Shown here one piece after another: positions 1 to 5,409 of a DNA stretch of 6,685 nt. How positions within the stretch are numbered: position 1 is the first letter of the stretch; the number at the start of each line of letters is the position of its first letter. Position numbers and translations under genes: made by a program. Source of the stretch: Solobacterium sp. GTDB taxonomy: Bacteria; Bacillota_I; Bacilli_A; Erysipelotrichales; Erysipelotrichaceae. The notes below the pieces were generated by a model. It saw only the letters and a program-made list of their open reading frames with translations. It ran no database searches and was not told the origin of the DNA. The DNA lies in NCBI GenBank assembly GCA_016284975.1, contig JAEEPV010000360.1:1-6685 (forward strand), read 5' to 3'.

Positions 1-28
1 AAAGAGGGCTTCGAACCCACCCTCTCTT
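1..28 (-). terminator. Probable intrinsic terminator of typA/bipA
   Basis: Read on the minus strand, AGAGGG (positions 25-20) pairs with CCCTCT (8-3) across an 11-nt loop, and the transcript then runs into TTT at the window edge. The hairpin begins within the stop codon of the GTPase gene. The full U-tract lies outside the window, so its strength cannot be judged. The TTCGAA in the loop resembles a tRNA T-loop, but no T-stem forms around it. Confidence 0.5.
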
Positions 29-1868
29 AATCACTTTCTTCATCTTCCAGCTTGCCGAGCTCTCTTGCATGACGGCGGCGGTCAATGTTTGTCAGATACT
101 TTTTTCGAACCCGGATATCTTCCGGCGTAATTTCAACCAGCTCATCATCATTGATGAATTCAATCGCCTGTTCCAGTGTCAGGATCTTCGGAGGAACCAG
201 TTTCATCGCTTCGTCATTTCCGGTCGAACGGACAGCCGTCATCTTCTTGTTTTTGATCGGGTTAACGGTCATATCTCTGTTCTTGGCAGAAACACCGATG
301 ATCATTCCTTCATATACCGGAGTCTGTGCACCAATGAACAACTGACCCCGCTCCTGAATATTCCAGAGGGCATAGGTCATGGCACCGCCGGTTTCCGTAG
401 AGATGAGCGCACCGTTTTCCCGCTGCGGGATATCACCCTTCCAGGGCTCATATCCAAACAGCCTCTGCACCATCGTGCCTTCTCCGTGCGTCGTATTGAT
501 AAAATCACTGCGGTAGCCGATCAGTCCTCTGGTCGGAACCGTGTAGGTAATACGGGTATAGGATCCGTTATCCTCCATGTTCTGAAGCATGCCTTTACGA
601 ATATTCAGCGCAGAAATCACGGTTCCGCTGTATTCGTTCGGAACATCGCATACCACTTCCTCGATCGGTTCACAGGTTACTCCGTCAACCTTCTTCAGAA
701 TAACTTCAGGTCTGGATACGGCTACTTCATAGCCTTCCCGACGCATCTGTTCCAGCAGAATCGTAAGATGAAGCTCTCCTCTTCCGCTGACTTTGAATGT
801 ATCGGTAGAATCGGTCTCTTCGACCTTCAGACCAACGTTGACTTCAAGTTCCTTTTCCAGACGCTCCCGGATATTACGGGAGGTGACAAATTTTCCGACC
901 TGTCCTGCAAACGGACTGTCATTTACCATGAAGTTCATGGAAAGAGTCGGTTCTTCAATCTTAATAATCGGCATCGGATCCAGCGCCCCTTCCGGACACA
1001 GCGTATCCCCGATGGAGATATCCGGAATACCGGAGATCATGACGATTTCACCGCACTGTGCTTCTTTAACAGGCACCCGGCTTAATCCTTTATAGACAAA
1101 CACCTGGTTAGTCTTGCCTTTGCCGCTTTTCCCGGCCCGGTTGCATACTTCATAGGTTGTCGCTTCCTTCAGCGTGCCGGAATAAATACGGCCAATGCCG
1201 AGACGGCCAATATAATCGTCATAGGCAAGCGCACAGACCTGCATCTGTACCGGTTCATCCATCAGATTCGGATAGCACTGGGCATGATGAATGATCGTTT
1301 CAAACAGCGGAGTGATATCTTCATTGGTATCCGTATTCCAGTCATACCGGACGATTCCCTGACGGGCAACTCCATAGAGAATCGGGAAATCCAGCTGATC
1401 ATCTGCCGCATTGAGATCCAGAAAGAGGTCATATACTTCATCAATGACTTCCTCTGCTCTTTGATCCGGCTTATCCATCTTATTGATCAAAAGAATCGGA
1501 CGCAGACCGATCTCCAGACTCTTCTGTAATACAAAGCGGGTCTGAGGCATCGGGCCTTCCGAGGAGTCTACCAGCAGGATGACTGTATCAACGGTTTTGA
1601 TGATCCGTTCCACTTCAGAAGAAAAGTCTGCGTGACCCGGTGTGTCAACGATGTTGATTTTATAATCCTTATAAGTTACAGAGCAGTTTTTGGAATAAAT
1701 CGTAATCCCGCGTTCTCTCTCCAGTGCGTTGGAATCCATAACGCAGTCTACGACTTTCTCATTATCCTTGAATACATGGCTCTGCTTTAAAAACGCATCA
1801 ACCAGTGTTGATTTACCTGCGTCTACATGGGCAATCACCGCGATGTTAATAATCTTCTGATAATCCAT
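27..1868 (-). CDS. typA: Translational GTPase TypA/BipA
   Basis: A 613-residue ribosome-binding GTPase of the EF-G/LepA superfamily, close to the usual family length of about 605-615. Visible motifs are the G1 P-loop AHVDAGKST (13-21), the switch I sequence RGITI (53-57), G3 DTPGH (75-79) and G4 NKMD (129-132). The stretch MPQTRFVL (107-114) and the GELHL segment of the later EF-G-like domain are typical of TypA, and the C-terminal part matches the TypA-specific domain layout. The family acts in 50S subunit assembly and in growth under cold or other stress. The ATG at 1868 is preceded by GAGGGTGA about 9 nt upstream, and the P-loop lies at the expected distance from the N terminus, so this start is secure. 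The gene lies 110 nt downstream of the carboxypeptidase gene on the same strand, but has its own promoter and a hairpin between them. It appears intact. Confidence 0.96.
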   Translation of the reverse strand: MDYQKIINIAVIAHVDAGKSTLVDAFLKQSHVFKDNEKVVDCVMDSNALERERGITIYSKNCSVTYKDYKINIVDTPGHADFSSEVERIIKTVDTVILLVDSSEGPMPQTRFVLQKSLEIGLRPILLINKMDKPDQRAEEVIDEVYDLFLDLNAADDQLDFPILYGVARQGIVRYDWNTDTNEDITPLFETIIHHAQCYPNLMDEPVQMQVCALAYDDYIGRLGIGRIYSGTLKEATTYEVCNRAGKSGKGKTNQVFVYKGLSRVPVKEAQCGEIVMISGIPDISIGDTLCPEGALDPMPIIKIEEPTLSMNFMVNDSPFAGQVGKFVTSRNIRERLEKELEVNVGLKVEETDSTDTFKVSGRGELHLTILLEQMRREGYEVAVSRPEVILKKVDGVTCEPIEEVVCDVPNEYSGTVISALNIRKGMLQNMEDNGSYTRITYTVPTRGLIGYRSDFINTTHGEGTMVQRLFGYEPWKGDIPQRENGALISTETGGAMTYALWNIQERGQLFIGAQTPVYEGMIIGVSAKNRDMTVNPIKNKKMTAVRSTGNDEAMKLVPPKILTLEQAIEFINDDELVEITPEDIRVRKKYLTNIDRRRHARELGKLEDEESD

Positions 1869-1894
1869 ATTCCAGTCACCCTCAAAACGTCATA

Positions 1895-1923
1895 ATTATA
1901 TTGTTGACAGTGCTTTTTTACAA
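1895..1923 (-). promoter_or_regulatory. Promoter of typA/bipA
   Basis: On the minus strand, TTGTAA (1923-1918) is followed after 17 nt by TATAAT (1900-1895). Transcription would start near 1888, giving a leader of about 20 nt that holds the GAGGGTGA ribosome binding site. The -35 box matches the sigma-A consensus at 4 of 6 positions and the -10 box at 6 of 6. Confidence 0.7.
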
Positions 1924-1949
1924 CAAGCAAATCCCTGTTTGCATGTTGT
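1920..1949. repeat. Imperfect inverted repeat over the typA -35 region
   Basis: Two 12-bp arms (1920-1931 and 1938-1949) are complementary at 11 of 12 positions around a 6-nt spacer. The dyad overlaps the -35 box of the typA promoter. Neither strand has a U-run after it, so it does not look like a terminator; an operator is more likely. This is inference from position and symmetry only. Confidence 0.45.
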
Positions 1950-1964
1950 CAGCGGTTACAATCC

Positions 1965-1993
1965 AGAAAAGAGAGACTTCATTCGTCTCTCTT
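1965..1993 (-). terminator. Weak terminator hairpin overlapping the carboxypeptidase stop codon
   Basis: AAGAGAGAC and GTCTCTCTT (1993-1985 and 1977-1969 on the minus strand) form a 9-bp stem with a 7-nt loop. The stop codon (1981-1979) lies in the loop. The tail is only TTTTCTGG, so termination may be partial and some transcripts could continue into typA. Confidence 0.5.
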
Positions 1994-3331
1994 CTGTGTT
2001 TTCCTGGATTTTGCTTTGTTTTCCTTGCGGATCAATACAATCAGAATTCCGAAGCATATCAGAGAAGCTGTGATCAGAACGACCAGCAGCACTCCCATCC
2101 AGAGTCTTCCCCCGGAATAATCATACAGAGCGGTCTGGAATCTGCCGATCAGACTTACCGGTTTATCCTTTGAAATCACAAGATCGACCGTGTCATACAG
2201 CTGATCATAGCAATAAACCGATACCGTTCCGATCTTATCGCCTTTTTTCAGCGGTGCTTCCAAAACCTCCGGATAATCAATATAAATATGAAGGTTTTCA
2301 TCCTTCGGAAGATCTGCCGTAACCCCTCTTGCCGCACAGACCGAAGCGTCTTTCCCAAAACTGTTCCGCACTCTTACGGTCCCGAAGACTTCGCCTTCTC
2401 CCACTGCCGCAATCCGGGCAAAGTGATCGTTGTACCAGTTATATACCGTAGCGGCATCTTCAATGCTTGCAGGGTAATGGGGTTCCACATATCCATGGGC
2501 ATTCACCATCACAAGATTCATGCCATTGATGTCGGCATTGGATACCAGAGTATACTGCCCTTCGGTTGTATAACCGCTTTTTCCTGCCACAAAACCGGGA
2601 ATGATGTAGTTTTCGTACTGCGGGTTTTCCTGATTTATATACATCAGCACAAAATTCGTCATGCCAAGTCCGTTTGGAAAATGATCTACCGGAACGGAAA
2701 TATGTACCTGCGTCTTCAGGATATCCATAAAGGTCTTGTTCTGCATGCAGTAGAGATAGAGCGTCATCATGTCTCTGCAGGTCGTATAGTGATCATCATC
2801 ATGAAGACCGGATGTATTCATAAACCTGGTATTGTTCATTCCAAGTTCTTCCGCCTTCTGGTTCATGAGGTCTACAAACGCTTCTTCACTGCCGGCAATA
2901 TAAAATGCCAGTGCCCGGGAACAATCTGCTCCGGAAGGAAGAAGATCCCCGTAGATATGATCCAGTGCCGTCGGTTTGTCTCCGGGCAGAAACCCCGCCC
3001 GGTTGGCAGAAGCCGCAATCAGTCCGTCCAGCATTTCCTGTGTAAACTCGATTGTAATATTCGCCGGATCCGGTATTTCTTCGATCGCGATGATCGAAGT
3101 CATGACCTTGGTCAGACTCGCCGGATACATCTGCACCTCTGAGCCGCGGTCAATTAAGATCTGTCCGGTATCCGGATCGATCAGATAGACATAATCACAA
3201 AGCAGCGGGAGGCTTTCCATCGGCTTATATGTCGATGGGTCTGCCTGCGGCGCTTTCGGTATTTCTCTGGCACATCCGCTCAGCAGAAAAACACTGATCC
3301 AGATGCAAATCGTTCGAACGAAAAATTTCAT
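1979..3331 (-). CDS. D-alanyl-D-alanine carboxypeptidase (DacF/PBP5-like), predicted lipoprotein
   Basis: A 450-residue penicillin-binding protein of peptidase family S11, which trims the terminal D-Ala from peptidoglycan stem peptides outside the membrane. Residues 1-20 form a signal peptide ending in the lipobox L-S-G-C (Cys20). The catalytic S-x-x-K is SLTK (72-75). The second motif reads S133-G-A where most members have SGN, and the third reads K251-S-G where KTG is usual. Residues of about 315-390 match the beta-rich PBP5 C-terminal domain. A strong hydrophobic segment (411-434) and a basic tail end the protein, so it may be anchored at both ends. The start at 3331 was chosen because it opens the signal peptide; the reading frame stays open to 3457, but that extension crosses the tRNA gene. 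No Shine-Dalgarno sequence precedes 3331, and TATAAT lies 6 nt before the ATG. Confidence 0.9.
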   Translation of the reverse strand: MKFFVRTICIWISVFLLSGCAREIPKAPQADPSTYKPMESLPLLCDYVYLIDPDTGQILIDRGSEVQMYPASLTKVMTSIIAIEEIPDPANITIEFTQEMLDGLIAASANRAGFLPGDKPTALDHIYGDLLPSGADCSRALAFYIAGSEEAFVDLMNQKAEELGMNNTRFMNTSGLHDDDHYTTCRDMMTLYLYCMQNKTFMDILKTQVHISVPVDHFPNGLGMTNFVLMYINQENPQYENYIIPGFVAGKSGYTTEGQYTLVSNADINGMNLVMVNAHGYVEPHYPASIEDAATVYNWYNDHFARIAAVGEGEVFGTVRVRNSFGKDASVCAARGVTADLPKDENLHIYIDYPEVLEAPLKKGDKIGTVSVYCYDQLYDTVDLVISKDKPVSLIGRFQTALYDYSGGRLWMGVLLVVLITASLICFGILIVLIRKENKAKSRKTQKRDE

Positions 3332-3337
3332 GAAAAA

Positions 3338-3366
3338 ATTATAATATATTCCTTTGACGAAATCAG
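3338..3366 (-). promoter_or_regulatory. Promoter of the carboxypeptidase gene, predicted leaderless
   Basis: TATAAT (3343-3338 on the minus strand) ends 6 nt before the ATG at 3331. A weak -35 box, CTGATT (3366-3361), sits 17 nt upstream. The expected transcription start falls on or next to the A of the start codon. The element overlaps the promoter of the divergent tRNA gene. Confidence 0.55.
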
Positions 3367-3381
3367 ATGAACTGGTATAAT
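3354..3381 (+). promoter_or_regulatory. Promoter of tRNA-Leu
   Basis: TTGACG (3354-3359), a 16-nt spacer and TATAAT (3376-3381) make the strongest sigma-A promoter in the window. Transcription should start around 3388, only a few nucleotides before the mature tRNA end at 3392. Confidence 0.85.
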
Positions 3382-3391
3382 AACTAAGCAC

Positions 3392-3475
3392 GCACCAGTG
3401 GTGGAATGGCAGACACGTACGCTTGAGGGGCGTATGAAGAGATTCGTGCAGGTTCAAGTCCTGTCTGGTGCACCA
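3392..3475 (+). tRNA. tRNA-Leu (anticodon GAG)
   Basis: The acceptor stem pairs GCACCAG (3392-3398) with CTGGTGC (3465-3471), followed by discriminator A3472 and an encoded CCA (3473-3475). The anticodon stem TACGC/GCGTA (3418-3422 and 3430-3434) holds the loop TTGAGGG, with GAG at 3425-3427, which reads CUC and CUU. A long variable arm (GAA, loop GAGA, TTC) and the A73 discriminator are class II tRNA-Leu traits. The T arm has TTCAAGT in its loop. All stems form, so the gene looks functional. It is a single-gene unit with its own promoter and terminators. Confidence 0.96.
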
Positions 3476-3479
3476 TAGT

Positions 3480-3518
3480 AAAGAAGACCGCGGACGCGGT
3501 TTTCTTTTTGTTTTTTTC
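3480..3518 (+). terminator. Terminator of tRNA-Leu
   Basis: An A/G-rich arm ending in ACCGC pairs with GCGGT and a following pyrimidine-rich arm around a GGAC tetraloop, with one G-U pair; the stem is about 12 bp. A long U-rich tail containing TTTTT and TTTTTTT follows. It starts 5 nt after the CCA end. Confidence 0.85.
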
Positions 3519-3532
3519 CTGATACAGCATAT

Positions 3533-3560
3533 CGGTTCAGATCTGTTCTGAACCGTTTTT
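3533..3560 (+). terminator. Second, backup terminator downstream of tRNA-Leu
   Basis: CGGTTCAGA (3533-3541) and TCTGAACCG (3547-3555) form a perfect 9-bp stem with a 5-nt loop, followed by TTTTT (3556-3560). It points in the tRNA direction and would stop read-through into the convergent ATPase gene. Confidence 0.75.
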
Positions 3561-3570
3561 CAACAAACGT

Positions 3571-3595
3571 AAAACGGGAACGATTCCGCTCCCGT
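3571..3595 (-). terminator. Terminator of the RsbW-like gene
   Basis: On the minus strand, ACGGGAGCG (3595-3587) pairs with CGTTCCCGT (3582-3574), 9 bp including one G-U pair, around a GAAT tetraloop, followed by TTTT. It lies 7 nt after the stop codon of the ATPase gene. Confidence 0.75.
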
Positions 3596-3602
3596 ACCGA
3601 TA

Positions 3603-4043
3603 TTACCAGAACTTCCGCATGGTCAGAATGTTGGAACCACGCTGGTGTTCATATATGATTTCATCCATATTCTTTTTTGCAAGGTAGATTCCGAGTCCGC
3701 CGATCTTTCTCTCCTCTGCCGACAGCGTAACATCCGGATCCGGTTTTTCCAGAGGGTTATATGGAATTCCCTGATCTTCCAGAATGATCTCGACTCCCGT
3801 CGGATCGTTCAGATGATGCATGGTAACCTTCACTTTGCCAACACCAGATGTATAAGCATAATTTGCGATATTGACCAGAAGCTCCTCAGCAGAAAGCTCG
3901 ATCTGCATATCCGCCTTCGGAGGGCAGTCATGTTTCTCAAGCTCCTCCGCAATAAAACCCAGCAGCACTTTTACATTCTGCAGTGTAGCATCCAATTCGA
4001 GTGAGAGTTCTTTCTCTGATTCTAAGTTGTCAATACGAAGCAT
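3603..4043 (-). CDS. RsbW/SpoIIAB-like ATP-binding protein (GHKL family)
   Basis: A 146-residue single-domain protein of the HATPase_c_2 type, the fold of the anti-sigma-factor kinases RsbW and SpoIIAB. The N-box has the E54-L-L-V-N58 pattern, with the catalytic-type Glu and the Mg-binding-type Asn. The G1 box is E-D90-Q-G-I, followed by a lid region of about 95-112. The G2 box is G115-G-L-G118-I-Y, followed by KKNMDE. Relatives phosphorylate an STAS anti-anti-sigma protein and bind a sigma factor, or act in PP2C phosphatase switches. No partner gene (STAS protein, sigma factor or phosphatase) is visible here, so its target is unknown and 'anti-sigma factor' is only a family-level guess. The ATG at 4043 lacks a Shine-Dalgarno sequence, and TATAAT lies 6 nt upstream. 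A terminator follows at 3571-3595. Confidence 0.85.
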   Translation of the reverse strand: MLRIDNLESEKELSLELDATLQNVKVLLGFIAEELEKHDCPPKADMQIELSAEELLVNIANYAYTSGVGKVKVTMHHLNDPTGVEIILEDQGIPYNPLEKPDPDVTLSAEERKIGGLGIYLAKKNMDEIIYEHQRGSNILTMRKFW

Positions 4044-4049
4044 AATCTC

Positions 4050-4077
4050 ATTATAAACTGTGGGGCCGTTCTTACAA
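4050..4077 (-). promoter_or_regulatory. Proximal promoter of the RsbW-like gene, predicted leaderless
   Basis: On the minus strand, TTGTAA (4077-4072), a 16-nt spacer and TATAAT (4055-4050) end 6 nt before the ATG. The transcript would begin at or beside the A of the start codon. The -35 box is the same TTGTAA seen at typA. Confidence 0.55.
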
Positions 4078-4210
4078 AAGAACCGATTTTTTTCTTTCGG
4101 AAAACAATCATCCCCCCGATGAGGAAGTATTCCGCTACCCCATCACCGTATGTCTTCCGTAAAAACCACATCCTTCTCTTCCGGCTTTCCCGATATTCTG
4201 TAACACTCTT

Positions 4211-4239
4211 AGTATATACGAACAGAAGGCCTGTCGGAA
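4211..4239 (-). promoter_or_regulatory. Possible distal promoter toward the RsbW-like gene
   Basis: TTCCGA (4239-4234), a 17-nt spacer and TATACT (4216-4211) on the minus strand would start a transcript near 4204, just after the two-way terminator at 4243-4276. This would give the ATPase gene a leader of about 160 nt. The -35 box is weak (3 of 6), so this is tentative. Confidence 0.3.
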
Positions 4240-4276
4240 AAAAATTGACTTCTTTCGTAAAGAAGTCCGGTTTTTT
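4236..4276. terminator. Bidirectional intrinsic terminator
   Basis: GACTTCTTT and AAAGAAGTC form a perfect 9-bp stem around a 3-nt CGT loop (5 nt if the innermost pair opens). On the plus strand CGGTTTTTT follows; on the minus strand AATTTTTTT follows. It separates the small basic ORF from the control region of the ATPase gene and could stop transcripts from either side. Confidence 0.75.
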
Positions 4277-4312
4277 ACAGCGAATGTTAAAATATATTAC
4301 AGAGGTAAGCCA

Positions 4313-4513
4313 ATGACGTTTCACCGTAAAAAATATGATGAATCTCTACGCCAGAAATACCTTCAGAATCCCGGCAGAGAGAACAGAAGAAGACGAAAGG
4401 AAGCGAACGATGCCGCAAGAGGGCCCAGGATTCCCTCTGCCCGCATTAAACGTGACGCAAGACGGGCTGCAGAGAAAAAGCGTGCTGCCCGGGAGATCAA
4501 GGACTATTCCTGA
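4313..4513 (+). CDS. Small, highly basic hypothetical protein (66 aa)
   Basis: I do not recognise this protein. It has 66 residues, of which 15 are Arg and 8 are Lys, including a run of four Arg (25-28) and Ala/Arg/Lys-rich segments (about 43-62) that would form a charged helix. There is no signal peptide, membrane segment or Cys. Such composition suits binding to nucleic acid or the ribosome, but that is inference. The start is supported by AGAGGT, with 7 nt between it and the ATG. TATATT (4293-4298) could be a -10 box, although a good -35 box is missing. A strong terminator follows 23 nt after the stop. A competing plus-strand frame (4335-4538) overlaps it almost fully but has no ribosome binding site. 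Confidence 0.55.
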   Translation: MTFHRKKYDESLRQKYLQNPGRENRRRRKEANDAARGPRIPSARIKRDARRAAEKKRAAREIKDYS

Positions 4514-4536
4514 GCTGTACTCCGGCAATAACTATT

Positions 4537-4566
4537 AAAGCCCCGGCGAACCGGGGCTTTCGTTTC
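4537..4566. terminator. Shared terminator for convergent genes
   Basis: AAAGCCCCGG (4537-4546) and CCGGGGCTTT (4551-4560) form a perfect 10-bp stem with a CGAA tetraloop. It lies between the small basic ORF (plus strand) and the cystatin-like lipoprotein gene (minus strand). The flanking A and T bases let it serve either direction, though the U-tails are short on both sides. Confidence 0.88.
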
Positions 4567-4570
4567 GTTC

Positions 4571-5323
4571 TTACTCCTGCGGAGTTACATAGTATTCGAT
4601 GTCGAATACTTCATTGGAAACCACGGAAGACTTTCCTTCCGGATCGGTGTTCCAGGTAACAACATACAGATTCAGCTGCGGATCCTGTGTTGTTGTACGA
4701 CCGCGGCACAGTGCCATGTAGTTTGTTCCGGCAACAACCTGTGTACCGAACAGTACGATCGGGTTCAGTGTTACGCCAAGGAGCTCTTTCGTAGCTTCAT
4801 CAAAGGAGCTCTGTGCATCCTGACCCGGCAGCATTCCCGGCTTGCCGGTATCGGTGATTTCCCAGGTGCCAACCATCTGAGCATCACTGACTTCCTTGGT
4901 GTGAACATCTGCAAGGTCGATCTGGTTGATTGCTGTGATCTTTACATTGCCCTGAAGATCCTTGTAGACAACGACTACATAGTAGTTGGTCTGCGGTTCT
5001 GCAGTAACGGTTGTTCCAGTTGCAAGGTATGCATAGTTCGTGCCGGAAACAAGCTGTGTTGCGATTACCTGAACCGGTGTGTAGCCAACACCTACGAGAC
5101 CTTCCATAGCAGCATTAAATGTTTCGACATCATCTTCAGCCATCATCGCGTTATGGTCAGTGTTAACCGTCCAGCCGCCAAGAGTCGGTTTTCCTTCGTT
5201 TTCTCCCAGCTGTGCTTCTGCAGTTTCTTCCGGTGTAGGTTCCGGAGTCGGTTCCGGATCGTTCTTCGGGGCACAGCCTGCGATCATCAGTCCTGCAAGC
5301 AATGCCAGAAACAGTTTTTTCAT
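4571..5323 (-). CDS. Lipoprotein with two tandem cystatin-like domains
   Basis: A 250-residue predicted surface lipoprotein. Residues 1-17 are a lipoprotein signal peptide with a lipobox ending I-A-G-C17. A Pro/Glu/Thr linker (23-36, PEPTPEPTPEET) follows. Two repeats of about 93 residues come next (48-140 and 149-242). Repeat 1 begins LGGW (48-51) and carries Q90-L-V-S-G94-TNY; repeat 2 has GTW (152-154) and Q195-V-V-A-G199-TNY. This is the Q-x-V-x-G first-hairpin motif of cystatins, which inhibit papain-type cysteine proteases, and the LGG of repeat 1 matches the cystatin N-terminal Gly region. The Pro-Trp of the second cystatin hairpin is not evident. Protease inhibition is therefore a hypothesis. 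The start at 5323 is set by AGGAGG, 8 nt upstream, and by the signal peptide; an in-frame ATG at 5365 lies upstream of that site. Confidence 0.82.
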   Translation of the reverse strand: MKKLFLALLAGLMIAGCAPKNDPEPTPEPTPEETAEAQLGENEGKPTLGGWTVNTDHNAMMAEDDVETFNAAMEGLVGVGYTPVQVIATQLVSGTNYAYLATGTTVTAEPQTNYYVVVVYKDLQGNVKITAINQIDLADVHTKEVSDAQMVGTWEITDTGKPGMLPGQDAQSSFDEATKELLGVTLNPIVLFGTQVVAGTNYMALCRGRTTTQDPQLNLYVVTWNTDPEGKSSVVSNEVFDIEYYVTPQE

Positions 5324-5331
5324 TTTTCTTT

Positions 5332-5337
5332 CCTCCT
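5332..5337 (-). promoter_or_regulatory. Ribosome binding site of the lipoprotein gene
   Basis: AGGAGG lies 8 nt before the ATG at 5323 and decides this start over the upstream in-frame ATG at 5365. It is the clearest Shine-Dalgarno sequence in the window. Confidence 0.85.
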
Positions 5338-5368
5338 GTGACAGTACCTGTGTACCATCAATCACATT

Positions 5369-5396
5369 ATTATACGTTTTCTCTCTTTTTTATCCA
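5369..5396 (-). promoter_or_regulatory. Promoter of the cystatin-like lipoprotein gene
   Basis: On the minus strand, TGGATA (5396-5391), a 16-nt spacer and TATAAT (5374-5369). Transcription would start near 5362, giving a leader of about 39 nt. It also makes a start at ATG 5365 unlikely. The -35 box matches at 4 of 6 positions and may need an activator. Confidence 0.6.
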
Positions 5397-5409
5397 TAAA
5401 AAATAAGAT

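Noticed and set aside
1..30. Possible tRNA fragment, suggested by TTCGAA between G and C runs
   Set aside because: No 5-bp T-stem or acceptor strand with CCA can be drawn on either strand; a terminator hairpin explains the symmetry.
69..1085. Plus-strand frame of 338 codons antisense to typA
   Set aside because: It is the shadow of a well-conserved GTPase gene, starts at no ribosome binding site and resembles no known family.
2288..3142. Plus-strand frame of 284 codons antisense to the carboxypeptidase
   Set aside because: It is the complement of a gene with clear S11 motifs and has composition typical of an antisense shadow.
3332..3457. N-terminal extension of the carboxypeptidase to an ATG at 3457
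   Set aside because: The extension runs through the tRNA-Leu gene and its promoter and would bury the lipoprotein signal peptide 42 residues inside the protein.
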